From Rhodospirillaceae bacterium (GTDB lineage Bacteria > Pseudomonadota > Alphaproteobacteria > Kiloniellales > DSM-21159): a stretch of DNA of 64,000 bases. Below are positions 10,848-19,091 of the stretch, piece after piece (position 1 is the stretch's first letter; each line of letters opens with the position of its first letter). The DNA is taken from assembly GCA_006969625.1 (NCBI GenBank), contig CP030885.1:3111430-3175429 (forward strand). Reading direction: 5' to 3'. Below the pieces are notes generated by a model. It saw only the letters and a program-made list of their open reading frames with translations. It made no database searches and was not told where the DNA came from. The position numbers and the translations under genes were made by a program.

Positions 10848-11807
10848 TTGACCTCGACGATCACCACGGCTGACATCGACCCGGCGCGGCGCAGCGAGCA
10901 TTGGCACCAGGCCATCGCCCGCACCTATTTCCCGCTCGACCTCGACTTCCGCGATCCGCAGCGCTTCGAGGGCGAGGTGACGACCTGGCCGCTCGGCGAC
11001 GTGCTGGTCTCTCGGCTCGAGTCCGAGCCCTTGCTCTATCGGCGCATGCCCAGGCATGTGCGGAACGACGGCGCGGAAGAGCTTCTGGTCACCATCCCGG
11101 TGCATTCGGACGTCTTCTTTTCCCAGGCCGGACGCGACGTCCAGTGTGGCCCGGGCGGCTACATCCTCGAACGCAGCCACGAGCCGTACGAGTTCGGTCA
11201 CGCCCAGTCCGCGCGCCTTTGGGTGATGAAGATCCGCACCGAGGCCCTCGCCCGTCATGTGCGGGCCCCGGACCGGTTCTGCAGTCTGCAGTTGGACGCG
11301 CGCGCAGGCACGGCCGCCCTTCTGGTCGACACGATCGGGCTCGTCCCGCAGCGCCACGCGAACCTGGATGCGGACGGGCGAGACACCGTCGGACGACACC
11401 TGCTGGAGCTGCTCGCCCTGGCGCTTCGCGCCGACGAGCGCGTGCTGACCTCGTCGAACTCCGCAGTGCGCCTGGGCCACCTCAGCCGGGTCGAGCGCCT
11501 TGTACGCCGGAACCTGCATCGCCGGGATCTGACGCCGGAAGCGATCGCCTCGGCTTGCGGGCTGTCCGTGCGCTACCTGCACGAGCTGTTCAGGGACACG
11601 GGATGCACGCTAGGGCAATGGATTCGCGAGCAGCGCCTCGATGCGGCGCGTGCCTGCTTGGAGGCCGGTGGCGAACCCGTACCGCTCGCCGATATCGCGT
11701 TTCGCTTCGGCTTTCCTGACCAATCCAGCTTTTCGCGAAGCTTCAAGCGCCGCTTCGGAGACTCGCCGCGCGACATACGGCGGAGCCGACGGCAGCATCG
11801 CGTCTGA
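10848..11807 (+). CDS. AraC-family transcriptional regulator
   Basis: A 319-residue regulator. Residues 1-190 form an AraC-binding-like cupin domain. Residues 215-315 are two helix-turn-helix motifs: LTPEAIASACGLSVRYLHELF, split here as LTPEAIASACG and LSVRYLHELF, then PLADIAFRFGFPDQSSFSRS and FKRRFGDSPRDIR. The start is an unusual TTG, chosen because GGGAGG lies five bases upstream and no ATG fits. It diverges from hyuB and may control it. The N-terminal domain resembles that of FeaR-type and amine-responsive activators only in general fold, so no inducer is proposed. Confidence 0.9.
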   Translation: MTSTITTADIDPARRSEHWHQAIARTYFPLDLDFRDPQRFEGEVTTWPLGDVLVSRLESEPLLYRRMPRHVRNDGAEELLVTIPVHSDVFFSQAGRDVQCGPGGYILERSHEPYEFGHAQSARLWVMKIRTEALARHVRAPDRFCSLQLDARAGTAALLVDTIGLVPQRHANLDADGRDTVGRHLLELLALALRADERVLTSSNSAVRLGHLSRVERLVRRNLHRRDLTPEAIASACGLSVRYLHELFRDTGCTLGQWIREQRLDAARACLEAGGEPVPLADIAFRFGFPDQSSFSRSFKRRFGDSPRDIRRSRRQHRV

Positions 11808-11829
11808 CCGAGGCGCGGCGGCATCCCTC

Positions 11830-12201
11830 CTACCCTACCCTGACGAACCCCTCTGCCCGCAGATCGTCGACCCGCGCGCACAGCCGCGCTGCAGCAGCGT
11901 CCCGGCAAACTCCAGCGCCGCGCCTGGCGCACGGTCGTCGACCGGGAAGATCCGCAGCGCGTGCGAGAGCGTGCGCAGGATCCGGTTGCCGAACAGCCGG
12001 CCGGCATCGCCACTCCACCAGGACCGCCGATGGACAACGCACGCCCGCAGCAGCTCCAGCGTGGCCCGGGCGCACGGCGGGGCCACGAGCGCCTTCTCCG
12101 CCGCGCTCAGGGGCCGCGGTTCGGGGCGCCTCGCCGAGCTGCGGCTCGGGTACCACCAGACCGACGAGCCGACCGGCCCGCGGCATCTGGCAGCCGCACA
12201 T
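11830..12201 (-). pseudogene. Frameshifted small gene downstream of cusF, family unknown
   Basis: An ATG directly follows the cusF stop (TAGATG) and starts MCGCQMPRAGRLVGLVV. Strong GC-rich third-position bias then moves between frames. The middle is best read as LSAAEKALVAPP, ATLELLRACVVHRRSWW and RLFGNRILRTLSHALR, ending EFAGTLLQ. The tail is best read in the first frame as CARVDDLRAEGFVRVG. No single frame holds both the good middle and the good tail, so at least one, probably two, frameshifts are present, from decay or a sequence error. This accounts for the 394-bp gap between the AraC gene and cusF. I do not recognise the family. Confidence 0.4.
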
Positions 12202-12552
12202 CTACTCCGCCTTCTCAAGGGCACGGATACCGTAGAGCCCGTCGGGCCCCTTCTCCAGCATCATCACCGCCGCGTCGCCCGGCTGCAGGTCGCCGGTGTC
12301 CGCGCCCTCCAGCAGTTTCAGGTCCATCGTCATGGCGGGCCAGCCGATCTGCGGGATCGGCCCGTGGGTCACGTTGACCGTGTCGCCGGCGATCGCGTTG
12401 ATGCGCGCTTCGGCATGCACGCCCTCGGTCATGCCGGCGTGCGTGCCGTGTGACGCGCCGTCGTGGGATTTTCCGTCTTGCGCGGGCTCGGTGGCGAAGC
12501 CCGGGCTGGCCAGGACGGCTGCGAGCAACGCCGGAAGGATGAAAGAGCGCAT
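12202..12552 (-). CDS. cusF: CusF-like periplasmic copper/silver chaperone
   Basis: A 116-residue exported protein. Residues 1-20 are a signal peptide, residues 28-46 a His-rich linker (HDGASHGTHAG), and residues 47-113 a CusF OB-fold domain. THGPIPQIGWPAMTMD carries the full ligand set: His63, Trp71, Met74 and Met76, with the same 8-3-2 spacing as E. coli CusF His36, Trp44, Met47, Met49. CusF carries Cu(I)/Ag(I) in the periplasm to the CusCBA pump. It is the last intact gene of the leftward cusB-cusA-cusF set, 35 bp after cusA. Confidence 0.92.
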   Translation of the reverse strand: MRSFILPALLAAVLASPGFATEPAQDGKSHDGASHGTHAGMTEGVHAEARINAIAGDTVNVTHGPIPQIGWPAMTMDLKLLEGADTGDLQPGDAAVMMLEKGPDGLYGIRALEKAE

Positions 12553-12587
12553 GTGAGTCTCCTCGGTCTGCGGGTGGATAGGAACTG

Positions 12588-15500
12588 TTATTCCGCCGGA
12601 GCCGCCTCGGCGGCCGGAACGGAAAGCCGGCGGTTCAGGCCGCGCAGCGACAGGCGCTTCCAGATCACGAAGACCGCCGGGATGACGAAGAGGGTGAGCA
12701 GGGTGGCGGTGGCCATGCCGCCGATCATTGGTGCGGCGATCCGCTGCATCACCTCCGAGCCGGTGGCGTCGCCGATCATGATCGGGATCAGCCCGGCGAA
12801 GATCGTCGCCACGGTCATCACCTTGGGTCTCAGGCGCAGCAGCGCGCCCTCGAAGACCGCGGCCTCGATATCCCCGCCGCCGAGCGCCCGCCCCTCGGCG
12901 CACGCCAAGGCAATCCGGCGGTCCCAGGCGAGATTGAGGTAAAGCAGCATGACGATGGCGGTCTCCACCGCGACGCCGGCGAGCGCGATGAAACCGACCA
13001 GCACGGCCACCGAGAGGTCGAAGCCGAGATACCAGATCAGCCAGACGCCGCCGGCGAGCGCCACCGGCAGCACGCCCAGAATGATCGCCACCTCGCTGAT
13101 GCGGTTGAAGGCGAGGAACAGCATCAGCGTGATGATCAGCAGGGTGGCCGGCGCGACGATCTTCAGCCGCTCCTGCACCCGCTCGATGTACTCGTACTGG
13201 CCTGACCAGGACAGCGAGTAGCCGGGCGGCAGCGCGACCTGCTCGGCCACCGTGCGGCGCGCCTCCTGGACATAGCCACCGAGGTCGCGTCCGGCGATGT
13301 CGATGAAGACGAAGCCGGTCGGGCGGGCGTTCTCCGAGCGGATCATGCCCGGCCCGCCGACGACGTCGATCCGCGCCAGCGCGCCCAGCGGCACCTGCGC
13401 ACCCGAAGGCGTGACCACCGGCAGCTCGCGCAGCCGCTCGGGACTGTTGCGCCAGTCCTGTGGGTAGCGCAGGTTGATGGGAAAGCGCTCCAGGCCCTCG
13501 ACGCTCTCCGAGACCTGCATGCCGCCGATCGCGGTCTGCACCACGTCCTGCACGTCGCGCACGCTCATCATGTAGCGGGCGGCCGCCGCGCGATCGACGT
13601 CGATCTCGATGAAGCGCCCGCCGATGGGACGCTCGGCATAGGCGGAGGCGGTGCCGGGAACGCCGGCGACGGCGCGCTCCACCTCGATGCCGATCCGCTC
13701 GATCACCGAGAGGTCGGGGCCGGAGACCTTGACGCCGACCGGCGTCTTGATCCCGGTCGCCAGCATGTCGATGCGGTTCTTGATCGGCTGGATCCAGACG
13801 TTGCTGACGCCCGGCACCTGAACCCGGCGGTCGAGTTCGTCGCGAATCCCCTCCATGGTCATGCCCGGTCGCCACTCCTCGCGCGGGCGCAGTCGGATGG
13901 TGGTCTCGATCATCGTCAACGGGGCGGGGTCGGTCGCCGTCTCGGCGCGGCCAAGCTTGCCGTGCACGCTGGCCACCTCGGGCACCTGGGCGATCATGCG
14001 GTTGGTTTGCTGCAGCACCTCCCGGGCCTTGCCGATCGACACGGCGGGGTACAGGGTCGGCATGTAGAGGAAGTCACCCTCGTTGAGCTCCGGCATGAAC
14101 TCGGTGCCGATCCGCTGCAGCGGCCACCACATGGAGACGACCACGGCGACGGCGAGCAAGGTCGTCGCCCAGGGCCAGGCGACGGCGGCGTCGAGGAACG
14201 GCCGGTACAATGCCAGGCACAGGCGGTTCAGCGGGTTCTTGCGCTCGGGCAGAATGCGCCCGCGGATGAGATAGCCCATCAGCACCGGCACCAGCGTCAC
14301 CGACAGGATTGTCGCCGCCGCCATGGCGTAGGTCTTGGTGAAGGCGAGCGGCTTGAACAGGCGGCCTTCCTGCGCTTCCAGCACGAACACCGGCAGGAAG
14401 CTGACGGTGATGATGGCCAGCGAATAGAACAGGGCCGGCCCGACCTCCGAGGTACACTCGGCGACCAGACGCCAGCGGTTCTCGCGCGTCAGCTTCTCCC
14501 GCTCCATGCGCCGGTGCATGGCCTCGATCATCACGATCGCCGCATCGACCATGGCGCCGATGGCGATCGCGATGCCGCCGAGCGACATGATGTTGGCGTT
14601 GACGCCCTGCAGCTTCATGACGATGAAGGCGGCCAGGATGCCGAGCGGCAGGGACAGGACGATCACCAGCGACGAGCGCAGGTGCAGCAGGAAGGCGGCG
14701 CAGACCAGGACGACGACGATCAACTCGAGCGTCAGCTTGTCCTGCAGGTTCTCGATCGCCCGCGCGATCACGCCCGAGCGATCGTAGGTGGTGACGATCT
14801 CGACGCCCGGCGGCAGATTGCCGCGCAGCTCGTCCAGCTTCGTGGCGACCGCCCGGATCGTGGCCAGCGCGTTGCCGCCCCAGCGCATGATCACCACGCC
14901 GCCGACGGCATCCCCTAGCCCATCGAACTCGCCGACGCCGCGCCGCATCTCCGGGCCCAGCCGGATCTCGGCGACGTCGCCCAGGGTCAGGGCCGCACCG
15001 CGGGCGTTGACCTTCAGGGGCACCTGGGCGAGATCCTCCAGCTCGTCGACGTAGCCGGTCGCACGCACCATGTACTCGGCCTCGCCCATCTCGATGACGC
15101 TGCCGCCGGTCTCCCGGTTGGCGTCCTGGATGGCGCGCCGCAACTCGGCCAGGGAGATGCTGTAGGCGCGCAGCTTGTCCGGGTCGAGCACCACCTGATA
15201 CTGCTTGACCATGCCGCCGATGGTGGCGACCTCGGCCACGCCCTCGACGGTCTGCAGCTCGTACTTCAGCCACCAGTCCTGCAGGGTGCGCAACTGCGAG
15301 AGGTCGTGGCCGCCGGTGCGGTCGATCAGCACGTACTGGTAGATCCAACCGACGCCGGTGGCATCGGGGCCGAGCTCCGGGCTGGCACCCTCGGGCAGCC
15401 GCGCGGTCACCTGGGCCAGGTACTCGAGCACCCGCGAACGGGCCCAGTAGAGGTCCGTAGCGTCCTCGAAGACCACGTATACGTAGCTGTCGCCGAAGAA

Positions 15501-15758
15501 TGAGAAGCCGCGTACGTCGATCGCGCCCGGCACCGCCAGCATGGCGGTGGCGATCGGATAGGTGACCTGGTCCTCGACCACCTGCGGCGCCTGGCCGGGA
15601 TAGGAGGTCTTGACGATCACCTGCACGTCGGAGAGGTCCGGGATGGCATCGACCGGCGTTGCGCGCAGGGACCAGGCGCCCGCGGCTGCGAGCATGAGGG
15701 CGAGCGCCAGCACCACGACGCGGTTGGCGATCGACCAGCGGATGATGGCCGGGATCAT
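12588..15758 (-). CDS. cusA: CusA-type heavy-metal RND efflux pump
   Basis: A 1056-residue inner-membrane RND transporter of the Cu(I)/Ag(I) group. The N-terminal periplasmic start, IPDLSDVQVIVKTSYPGQ, and VRGFSFFGDSYVYVVFEDAT (given as RGFSFFGDSYVYVVFED) are close to CusA. The TM4 segment AIAIGAMVDAAIVMIEAMHR retains the proton-relay Asp. GRAETATDPAPLTMIET marks the metal-binding porter region. Twelve helices and two large periplasmic loops fit the family length. Its ATG overlaps the cusB stop by 4 bp. The trimer works with CusB and an outer-membrane CusC channel; no CusC gene is in the window. Confidence 0.95.
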   Translation of the reverse strand: MIPAIIRWSIANRVVVLALALMLAAAGAWSLRATPVDAIPDLSDVQVIVKTSYPGQAPQVVEDQVTYPIATAMLAVPGAIDVRGFSFFGDSYVYVVFEDATDLYWARSRVLEYLAQVTARLPEGASPELGPDATGVGWIYQYVLIDRTGGHDLSQLRTLQDWWLKYELQTVEGVAEVATIGGMVKQYQVVLDPDKLRAYSISLAELRRAIQDANRETGGSVIEMGEAEYMVRATGYVDELEDLAQVPLKVNARGAALTLGDVAEIRLGPEMRRGVGEFDGLGDAVGGVVIMRWGGNALATIRAVATKLDELRGNLPPGVEIVTTYDRSGVIARAIENLQDKLTLELIVVVLVCAAFLLHLRSSLVIVLSLPLGILAAFIVMKLQGVNANIMSLGGIAIAIGAMVDAAIVMIEAMHRRMEREKLTRENRWRLVAECTSEVGPALFYSLAIITVSFLPVFVLEAQEGRLFKPLAFTKTYAMAAATILSVTLVPVLMGYLIRGRILPERKNPLNRLCLALYRPFLDAAVAWPWATTLLAVAVVVSMWWPLQRIGTEFMPELNEGDFLYMPTLYPAVSIGKAREVLQQTNRMIAQVPEVASVHGKLGRAETATDPAPLTMIETTIRLRPREEWRPGMTMEGIRDELDRRVQVPGVSNVWIQPIKNRIDMLATGIKTPVGVKVSGPDLSVIERIGIEVERAVAGVPGTASAYAERPIGGRFIEIDVDRAAAARYMMSVRDVQDVVQTAIGGMQVSESVEGLERFPINLRYPQDWRNSPERLRELPVVTPSGAQVPLGALARIDVVGGPGMIRSENARPTGFVFIDIAGRDLGGYVQEARRTVAEQVALPPGYSLSWSGQYEYIERVQERLKIVAPATLLIITLMLFLAFNRISEVAIILGVLPVALAGGVWLIWYLGFDLSVAVLVGFIALAGVAVETAIVMLLYLNLAWDRRIALACAEGRALGGGDIEAAVFEGALLRLRPKVMTVATIFAGLIPIMIGDATGSEVMQRIAAPMIGGMATATLLTLFVIPAVFVIWKRLSLRGLNRRLSVPAAEAAPAE

Positions 15759-17935
15759 TGGCCGGCCACCTGCTCGACGCCGACCAGGGTCAGCGAGAAG
15801 TCAGGTCCCTTTTCCAGCAGCAGCCCGAGTTCCACGCCGAGCGGCAAGGCCGCCGGATCGACCTCCGGGCCGAGCGGGAAGTCCATCGTCATCCCGGGCA
15901 TGCCGATCTCGGCCAGCGGCCCGTGCGTCACGTTGGCGGTGCGACCCGCCGCGTCGACGCTGTTCACCGTGCCGCGCGCCCGCAGGGGCGGGCCCGCCGG
16001 CGGCTTCGGCTCCGCCGCAAGCAGCACCAGCTCCCCCGCCTCGTCGAGGGCGATCTGCAGCTCGGCCGCACCGGGCGCAACAGCGGCCGGATCGAGGCCA
16101 TCGCCGAGCGGGAAGTCCATCGTCATCCCCGGCATGCCGATCTCGGTCAGCGGCCCATGGGTGACGTTCGCGGTGCCGGCGTCCGCATCGACGGCGTTCA
16201 CCGTCCCCTCGACCTGCATGACGAAGCCGGAAACCGCCCCGGGCGCCGTCTCCTTCGGCTGGTCGCCGCTGCGCACCGCGACGATGGTGAAGATCCCGCC
16301 CTCGCCCTTGGCGAGGTCGAAGCTGACCGGCGTGTCCAGCGGCACCGTGTCCGGGTCGAAGCCGGCGACCGGCATGTCCATCCGCATCGCCGGCCAGCCG
16401 AGCTCCGGAATCGGATCGTGGCTGAGGCTCAGCTTGCCGTCCGGGGTCACCGCATGGACGACGCCGGTTCCGGTCGCATCCACGCCGTCGTCGCTGCCGA
16501 GCTCGACCAGCGCCAGCAGGCCGTCCGCGCCGCGCACCGCGGCGAATTCGACGGCCGTGCCCGGATCCAGGCGATCCAATGCCACGTCGGCGCGGATCGC
16601 GAAGCGGGTTTCCATCGCCGGCCAGTCGAGCGCAGGGATCGGCTCGTGCCGGACGAGGGCGCTGCGCCGCCCCGCATCCAGCGCGACCAACTCGCCGGTG
16701 CCACGCACCGGCTCCGCTTCGGTGGCGGCCATGCGCAGCAGGCCGGCGTTCAGCGCGCTCTCGCTGTCAATCAGGAACTGGGCGGAGGCGACCACCTCTT
16801 CGCCCGGCTGCAGACCCTGGACGATCTCCGTACGGCCGCCTGCCCCGAAGCCGTCCTTCAGCCCGATGGTCACCAACCGCGGGCGGAAGGTGCCCTCACC
16901 AATCTTCAGGATGACCCGGTCGGCACGGCCGGTGCGGATCACCGCCTCGGACGGAACGGTCACCGCCTCGCGCTCGGCCAGCGCGACCAGGGTGACGCGG
17001 CCGAACATGTTGGGGCGCAGCAGCCCCTCTGCGTTGTCGAAGCGCAGCCGCACGGGCAGCGTGCGGGTCTGCGGGTCCAGCTCGGGGTAGATGTAGTCGA
17101 CCTCGCCCTCGAACACGCGGCCGGGCAGATGCTCGAAGCTGGCAAAGGCACGCATCTCGGCGCTGACGCGGCCGATGTCGCGCTCGAAGACGTCGACCAA
17201 GAGCCAGACCGAGGAGAGCTCGGAGATGCTCATGGCCGTGATGTCGGGCCGCAGGAACATGCCGTCGGCCGCGGCCAGCGCGGTCACCACGCCGTCGCGC
17301 GGCGCATAGACCCGCAGGTACTCCGCCGGCTCGCTGGCCTGGCCCATGCGCTCGATCTGGGCCGGCGTCGCCCCGAAGTTCAGCAACCGCCGACGAGCCT
17401 GTTCGATCTCCAGACGGTCGCCGCGACGCAGGCCGCGCTGCAGTTCGGAGCTGGCGACCGTGATGTCCGGCGCGTAAATCGTGAACAGCAGGCCGCCGCG
17501 CGCGACCCGGTCGCCGACGGCCCGCACCGAGAGGTCTTCGATCCAACCCTCCACCCGCATGTGGACGTGGCTGGTCAGATGCTCGTCGTAGCGCACGAAG
17601 CCGACGGTCTCGATCCGGCGCTCCAGCGGCTCCACCCGCGCGACGGCGGTGCGCACCCCGATGGCGTTGATCTCGGTCCCGGAGAGCTCGACCTCCGCGA
17701 GATCGCCGGAGGGCTCGTCCCCCTCGTAGACCGGGACCAGATCCATCCCCATCGGCGACTTGCCGGGCCCGTCGCGCCGGTAGTTCGGGTCCATCGGCGC
17801 CACCCAGTAGAGGATCCGCGGCCCCGCATCCGCCTCGGCGGCAGGGCTGGCGAGGTAAAGGCGTTCGAGGGCGACGCCGCCGGCGACGCCGACAGCGAGC
17901 GCGATCAAGGACAGGGCAAGGTATCGACCAGGCAT
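15755..17935 (-). CDS. cusB: CusB-type efflux adaptor fused to four tandem CusF-like domains
   Basis: A 726-residue periplasmic adaptor, far longer than the usual 400 or so. Residues 1-30 are a membrane anchor or signal. Residues 42-71 are the heavy-metal-binding segment (YWVAPMDPNYRRDGPGKSP). Residues 80-405 are the adaptor core: barrel-sandwich, hairpin and beta-barrel, with LDPQTRTLPVRL. Four CusF-like modules follow at about 412-480, 488-555, 575-640 and 654-720. Their ligand positions are His430/Trp438/Met441/Thr443; His506/Trp514/Met517/Met519; His593/Met601/Met604/Met606; and His671/Met679/Met682/Met684. The ATG at 17935 has GGAAGG eight bases upstream; a GTG at 17968 has no such site. 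It overlaps cusA by 4 bp. It links pump to channel and should also load metal. Confidence 0.93.
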   Translation of the reverse strand: MPGRYLALSLIALAVGVAGGVALERLYLASPAAEADAGPRILYWVAPMDPNYRRDGPGKSPMGMDLVPVYEGDEPSGDLAEVELSGTEINAIGVRTAVARVEPLERRIETVGFVRYDEHLTSHVHMRVEGWIEDLSVRAVGDRVARGGLLFTIYAPDITVASSELQRGLRRGDRLEIEQARRRLLNFGATPAQIERMGQASEPAEYLRVYAPRDGVVTALAAADGMFLRPDITAMSISELSSVWLLVDVFERDIGRVSAEMRAFASFEHLPGRVFEGEVDYIYPELDPQTRTLPVRLRFDNAEGLLRPNMFGRVTLVALAEREAVTVPSEAVIRTGRADRVILKIGEGTFRPRLVTIGLKDGFGAGGRTEIVQGLQPGEEVVASAQFLIDSESALNAGLLRMAATEAEPVRGTGELVALDAGRRSALVRHEPIPALDWPAMETRFAIRADVALDRLDPGTAVEFAAVRGADGLLALVELGSDDGVDATGTGVVHAVTPDGKLSLSHDPIPELGWPAMRMDMPVAGFDPDTVPLDTPVSFDLAKGEGGIFTIVAVRSGDQPKETAPGAVSGFVMQVEGTVNAVDADAGTANVTHGPLTEIGMPGMTMDFPLGDGLDPAAVAPGAAELQIALDEAGELVLLAAEPKPPAGPPLRARGTVNSVDAAGRTANVTHGPLAEIGMPGMTMDFPLGPEVDPAALPLGVELGLLLEKGPDFSLTLVGVEQVAGQ
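15866..16213 (-). repeat. Tandem coding repeat: CusF modules 3 and 4 of CusB
   Basis: Two stretches, about 15866-15979 and 16106-16213, are nearly identical at DNA level. Both encode GTVN[AS]VDA, then NVTHGPL[TA]EIGMPGMTMDFPLG. The DNA identity, not only the protein similarity, points to a fairly recent internal duplication 230 bp apart. Confidence 0.7.
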
Positions 17936-18020
17936 GACAGCGACCTTCCACGACTCGAGAAGACGCACCGCCCGCGCGCGCTGCAGGACTGCCGCGGCAC
18001 GGTCAGGACGTGACGGACGG

Positions 18021-18455
18021 TCAGGTCTGCCGTGGGGGTCGCTTGTGAGGGAAAACCGGCATGGGCGCCGGAGCGCCGGCCTCGGGCACCCGTTGGGACA
18101 GGCGCTCGGCCAGCCGCAAGTAGGGCTTCAAGCTGCTCACGGCCGGTTCGCCGAAGCAACAAAGCATGGTCGTGCAGGTTTCCGCCGCCTGCCCGGCGCC
18201 GCGAAGCCCGTGATGCGGCGCCTGCCCGTCGACTGTGGCGGCGGTCTCGTGGCCAGCACAGGGCATGGCCATCGCATCGGCGTTCGCCTCGGACGGCTGG
18301 CCGGCGGCTGCGGTCTCGAGGGCGTCAGCGATGCCGCCTGCCGGATAGCCCGCCAGCGCGCTCCCGGCGAAGGACTGGAGCGCCAAGGCGAGGACGAGGA
18401 GCCGCAAAACGCCTCCGGCCCACGACACGCCCGCTCTGCCCGTCGAATTCCGCAT
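18021..18455 (-). CDS. Exported Cys/His-containing protein of unknown function
   Basis: A 144-residue protein. Residues 1-35 contain a signal peptide or anchor (GGVLRLLVLALALQSFAGS). The mature part carries Cys66, Cys94, Cys99 and Cys100 (CTTMLCC) with His69, His81 and His82, a plausible soft-metal site, and ends in a proline-rich tail. It lies 85 bp upstream of cusB on the same strand and is probably cotranscribed with it. I do not recognise a named family. Small exported Cys/His proteins are common at the head of copper operons (CopL-like leaders, for instance), but the resemblance is only in composition. Confidence 0.6.
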   Translation of the reverse strand: MRNSTGRAGVSWAGGVLRLLVLALALQSFAGSALAGYPAGGIADALETAAAGQPSEANADAMAMPCAGHETAATVDGQAPHHGLRGAGQAAETCTTMLCCFGEPAVSSLKPYLRLAERLSQRVPEAGAPAPMPVFPHKRPPRQT

Positions 18456-18537
18456 GCCTTAAGTGTATCTCATCCGTGTCGCGGGGAAAGCCGGAAGCCC
18501 CGCCTCATCCCCGTCTTCGCAAGAACCTGATCGGTCG

Positions 18538-19011
18538 TCAGGGACGCACCGTCCGATAGACCGCCGTGCCGCCGGCGCTGTCGAAGCTGAGCACCTGGTA
18601 GGGCTGCGGGTTCGGCCCCTCCATCCCGGGCGATCCGACGGGCATACCGGGAACCGCGAGTCCGCGCGCTTGCGGCCGCTCGGCCAGGAAGCGCTTGATG
18701 ACTTCGGCCGGAACGTGACCCTCGACGACGTAGCCGCCGATGCTCGCCGTGTGGCACGACTGCAGCGGCGCCGGTACGCCGGCCATCAGCTTGATCGGCG
18801 CCAGGTCGTCCACATCCCTGACCGTCACGGCAAAACCGGCGGCACGCACATGGTCCACCCAGGCGCCGCAGCAGCCGCAGGTCGGCGACTTGTAAACGGT
18901 CATCGCATCCGTTTCGGCACGCAGCTCCGCCGCTTCGCCGAGGCCGACGGCAAGCAGGGGTGCTGCGAGCGCGGTGGCGAGGAGTTTGCGGCGAGATCTC
19001 AGAAACGGCAT
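18538..19011 (-). CDS. DUF411 periplasmic metal-binding protein
   Basis: A 157-residue exported protein. Residues 1-32 form a Tat-like or Sec signal (SRRKLLATALAAPLLAVG). The DUF411 core starts MTVYKSPTCGCCGAWVDH with its CGCC metal site. PLQSCHTASIGGYVVEGHVP supplies a further Cys and His, and PGMPVGSPGME is the conserved C-terminal motif. DUF411 proteins are regularly encoded beside Cus/Cop genes and are thought to bind copper in the periplasm. A MerR-type operator candidate lies 36 bp upstream. The gene heads the leftward operon toward cusB with an 82-bp gap. Confidence 0.88.
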   Translation of the reverse strand: MPFLRSRRKLLATALAAPLLAVGLGEAAELRAETDAMTVYKSPTCGCCGAWVDHVRAAGFAVTVRDVDDLAPIKLMAGVPAPLQSCHTASIGGYVVEGHVPAEVIKRFLAERPQARGLAVPGMPVGSPGMEGPNPQPYQVLSFDSAGGTAVYRTVRP

Positions 19012-19046
19012 AGGCTCGGCCTCTCGGTCATCAGATCATACGCTTT

Positions 19047-19078
19047 GGTATGCGGTTTCCTGCAACTGGAAGGTCAAG
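19047..19078 (-). promoter_or_regulatory. Candidate MerR/CueR-type promoter for the DUF411 operon
   Basis: On the minus strand, CTTGACCTTCCAGTTGCAGG gives a TTGACC -35 box overlapping a CCTTCC/AGGAAACC dyad, then CATACC 19 bases on. Copper-responsive MerR proteins use a long 19-20 base spacer with a CCTTCC...GGAAGG dyad. The 12-mer CTTGACCTTCCA recurs at 20135-20146. No MerR-family gene is in the window. Confidence 0.4.
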
Positions 19079-19091
19079 CGCGAAGCTTCGC

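Noticed and set aside
12588..13875. Leftward frame joined to cusF through part of cusA
   Set aside because: It is the shifted frame of cusA; the real cusF begins with a signal peptide at 12552.
17936..17968. GTG start adding 11 residues to CusB
   Set aside because: It lacks a ribosome site, while the ATG at 17935 has GGAAGG at good spacing and a normal signal start.
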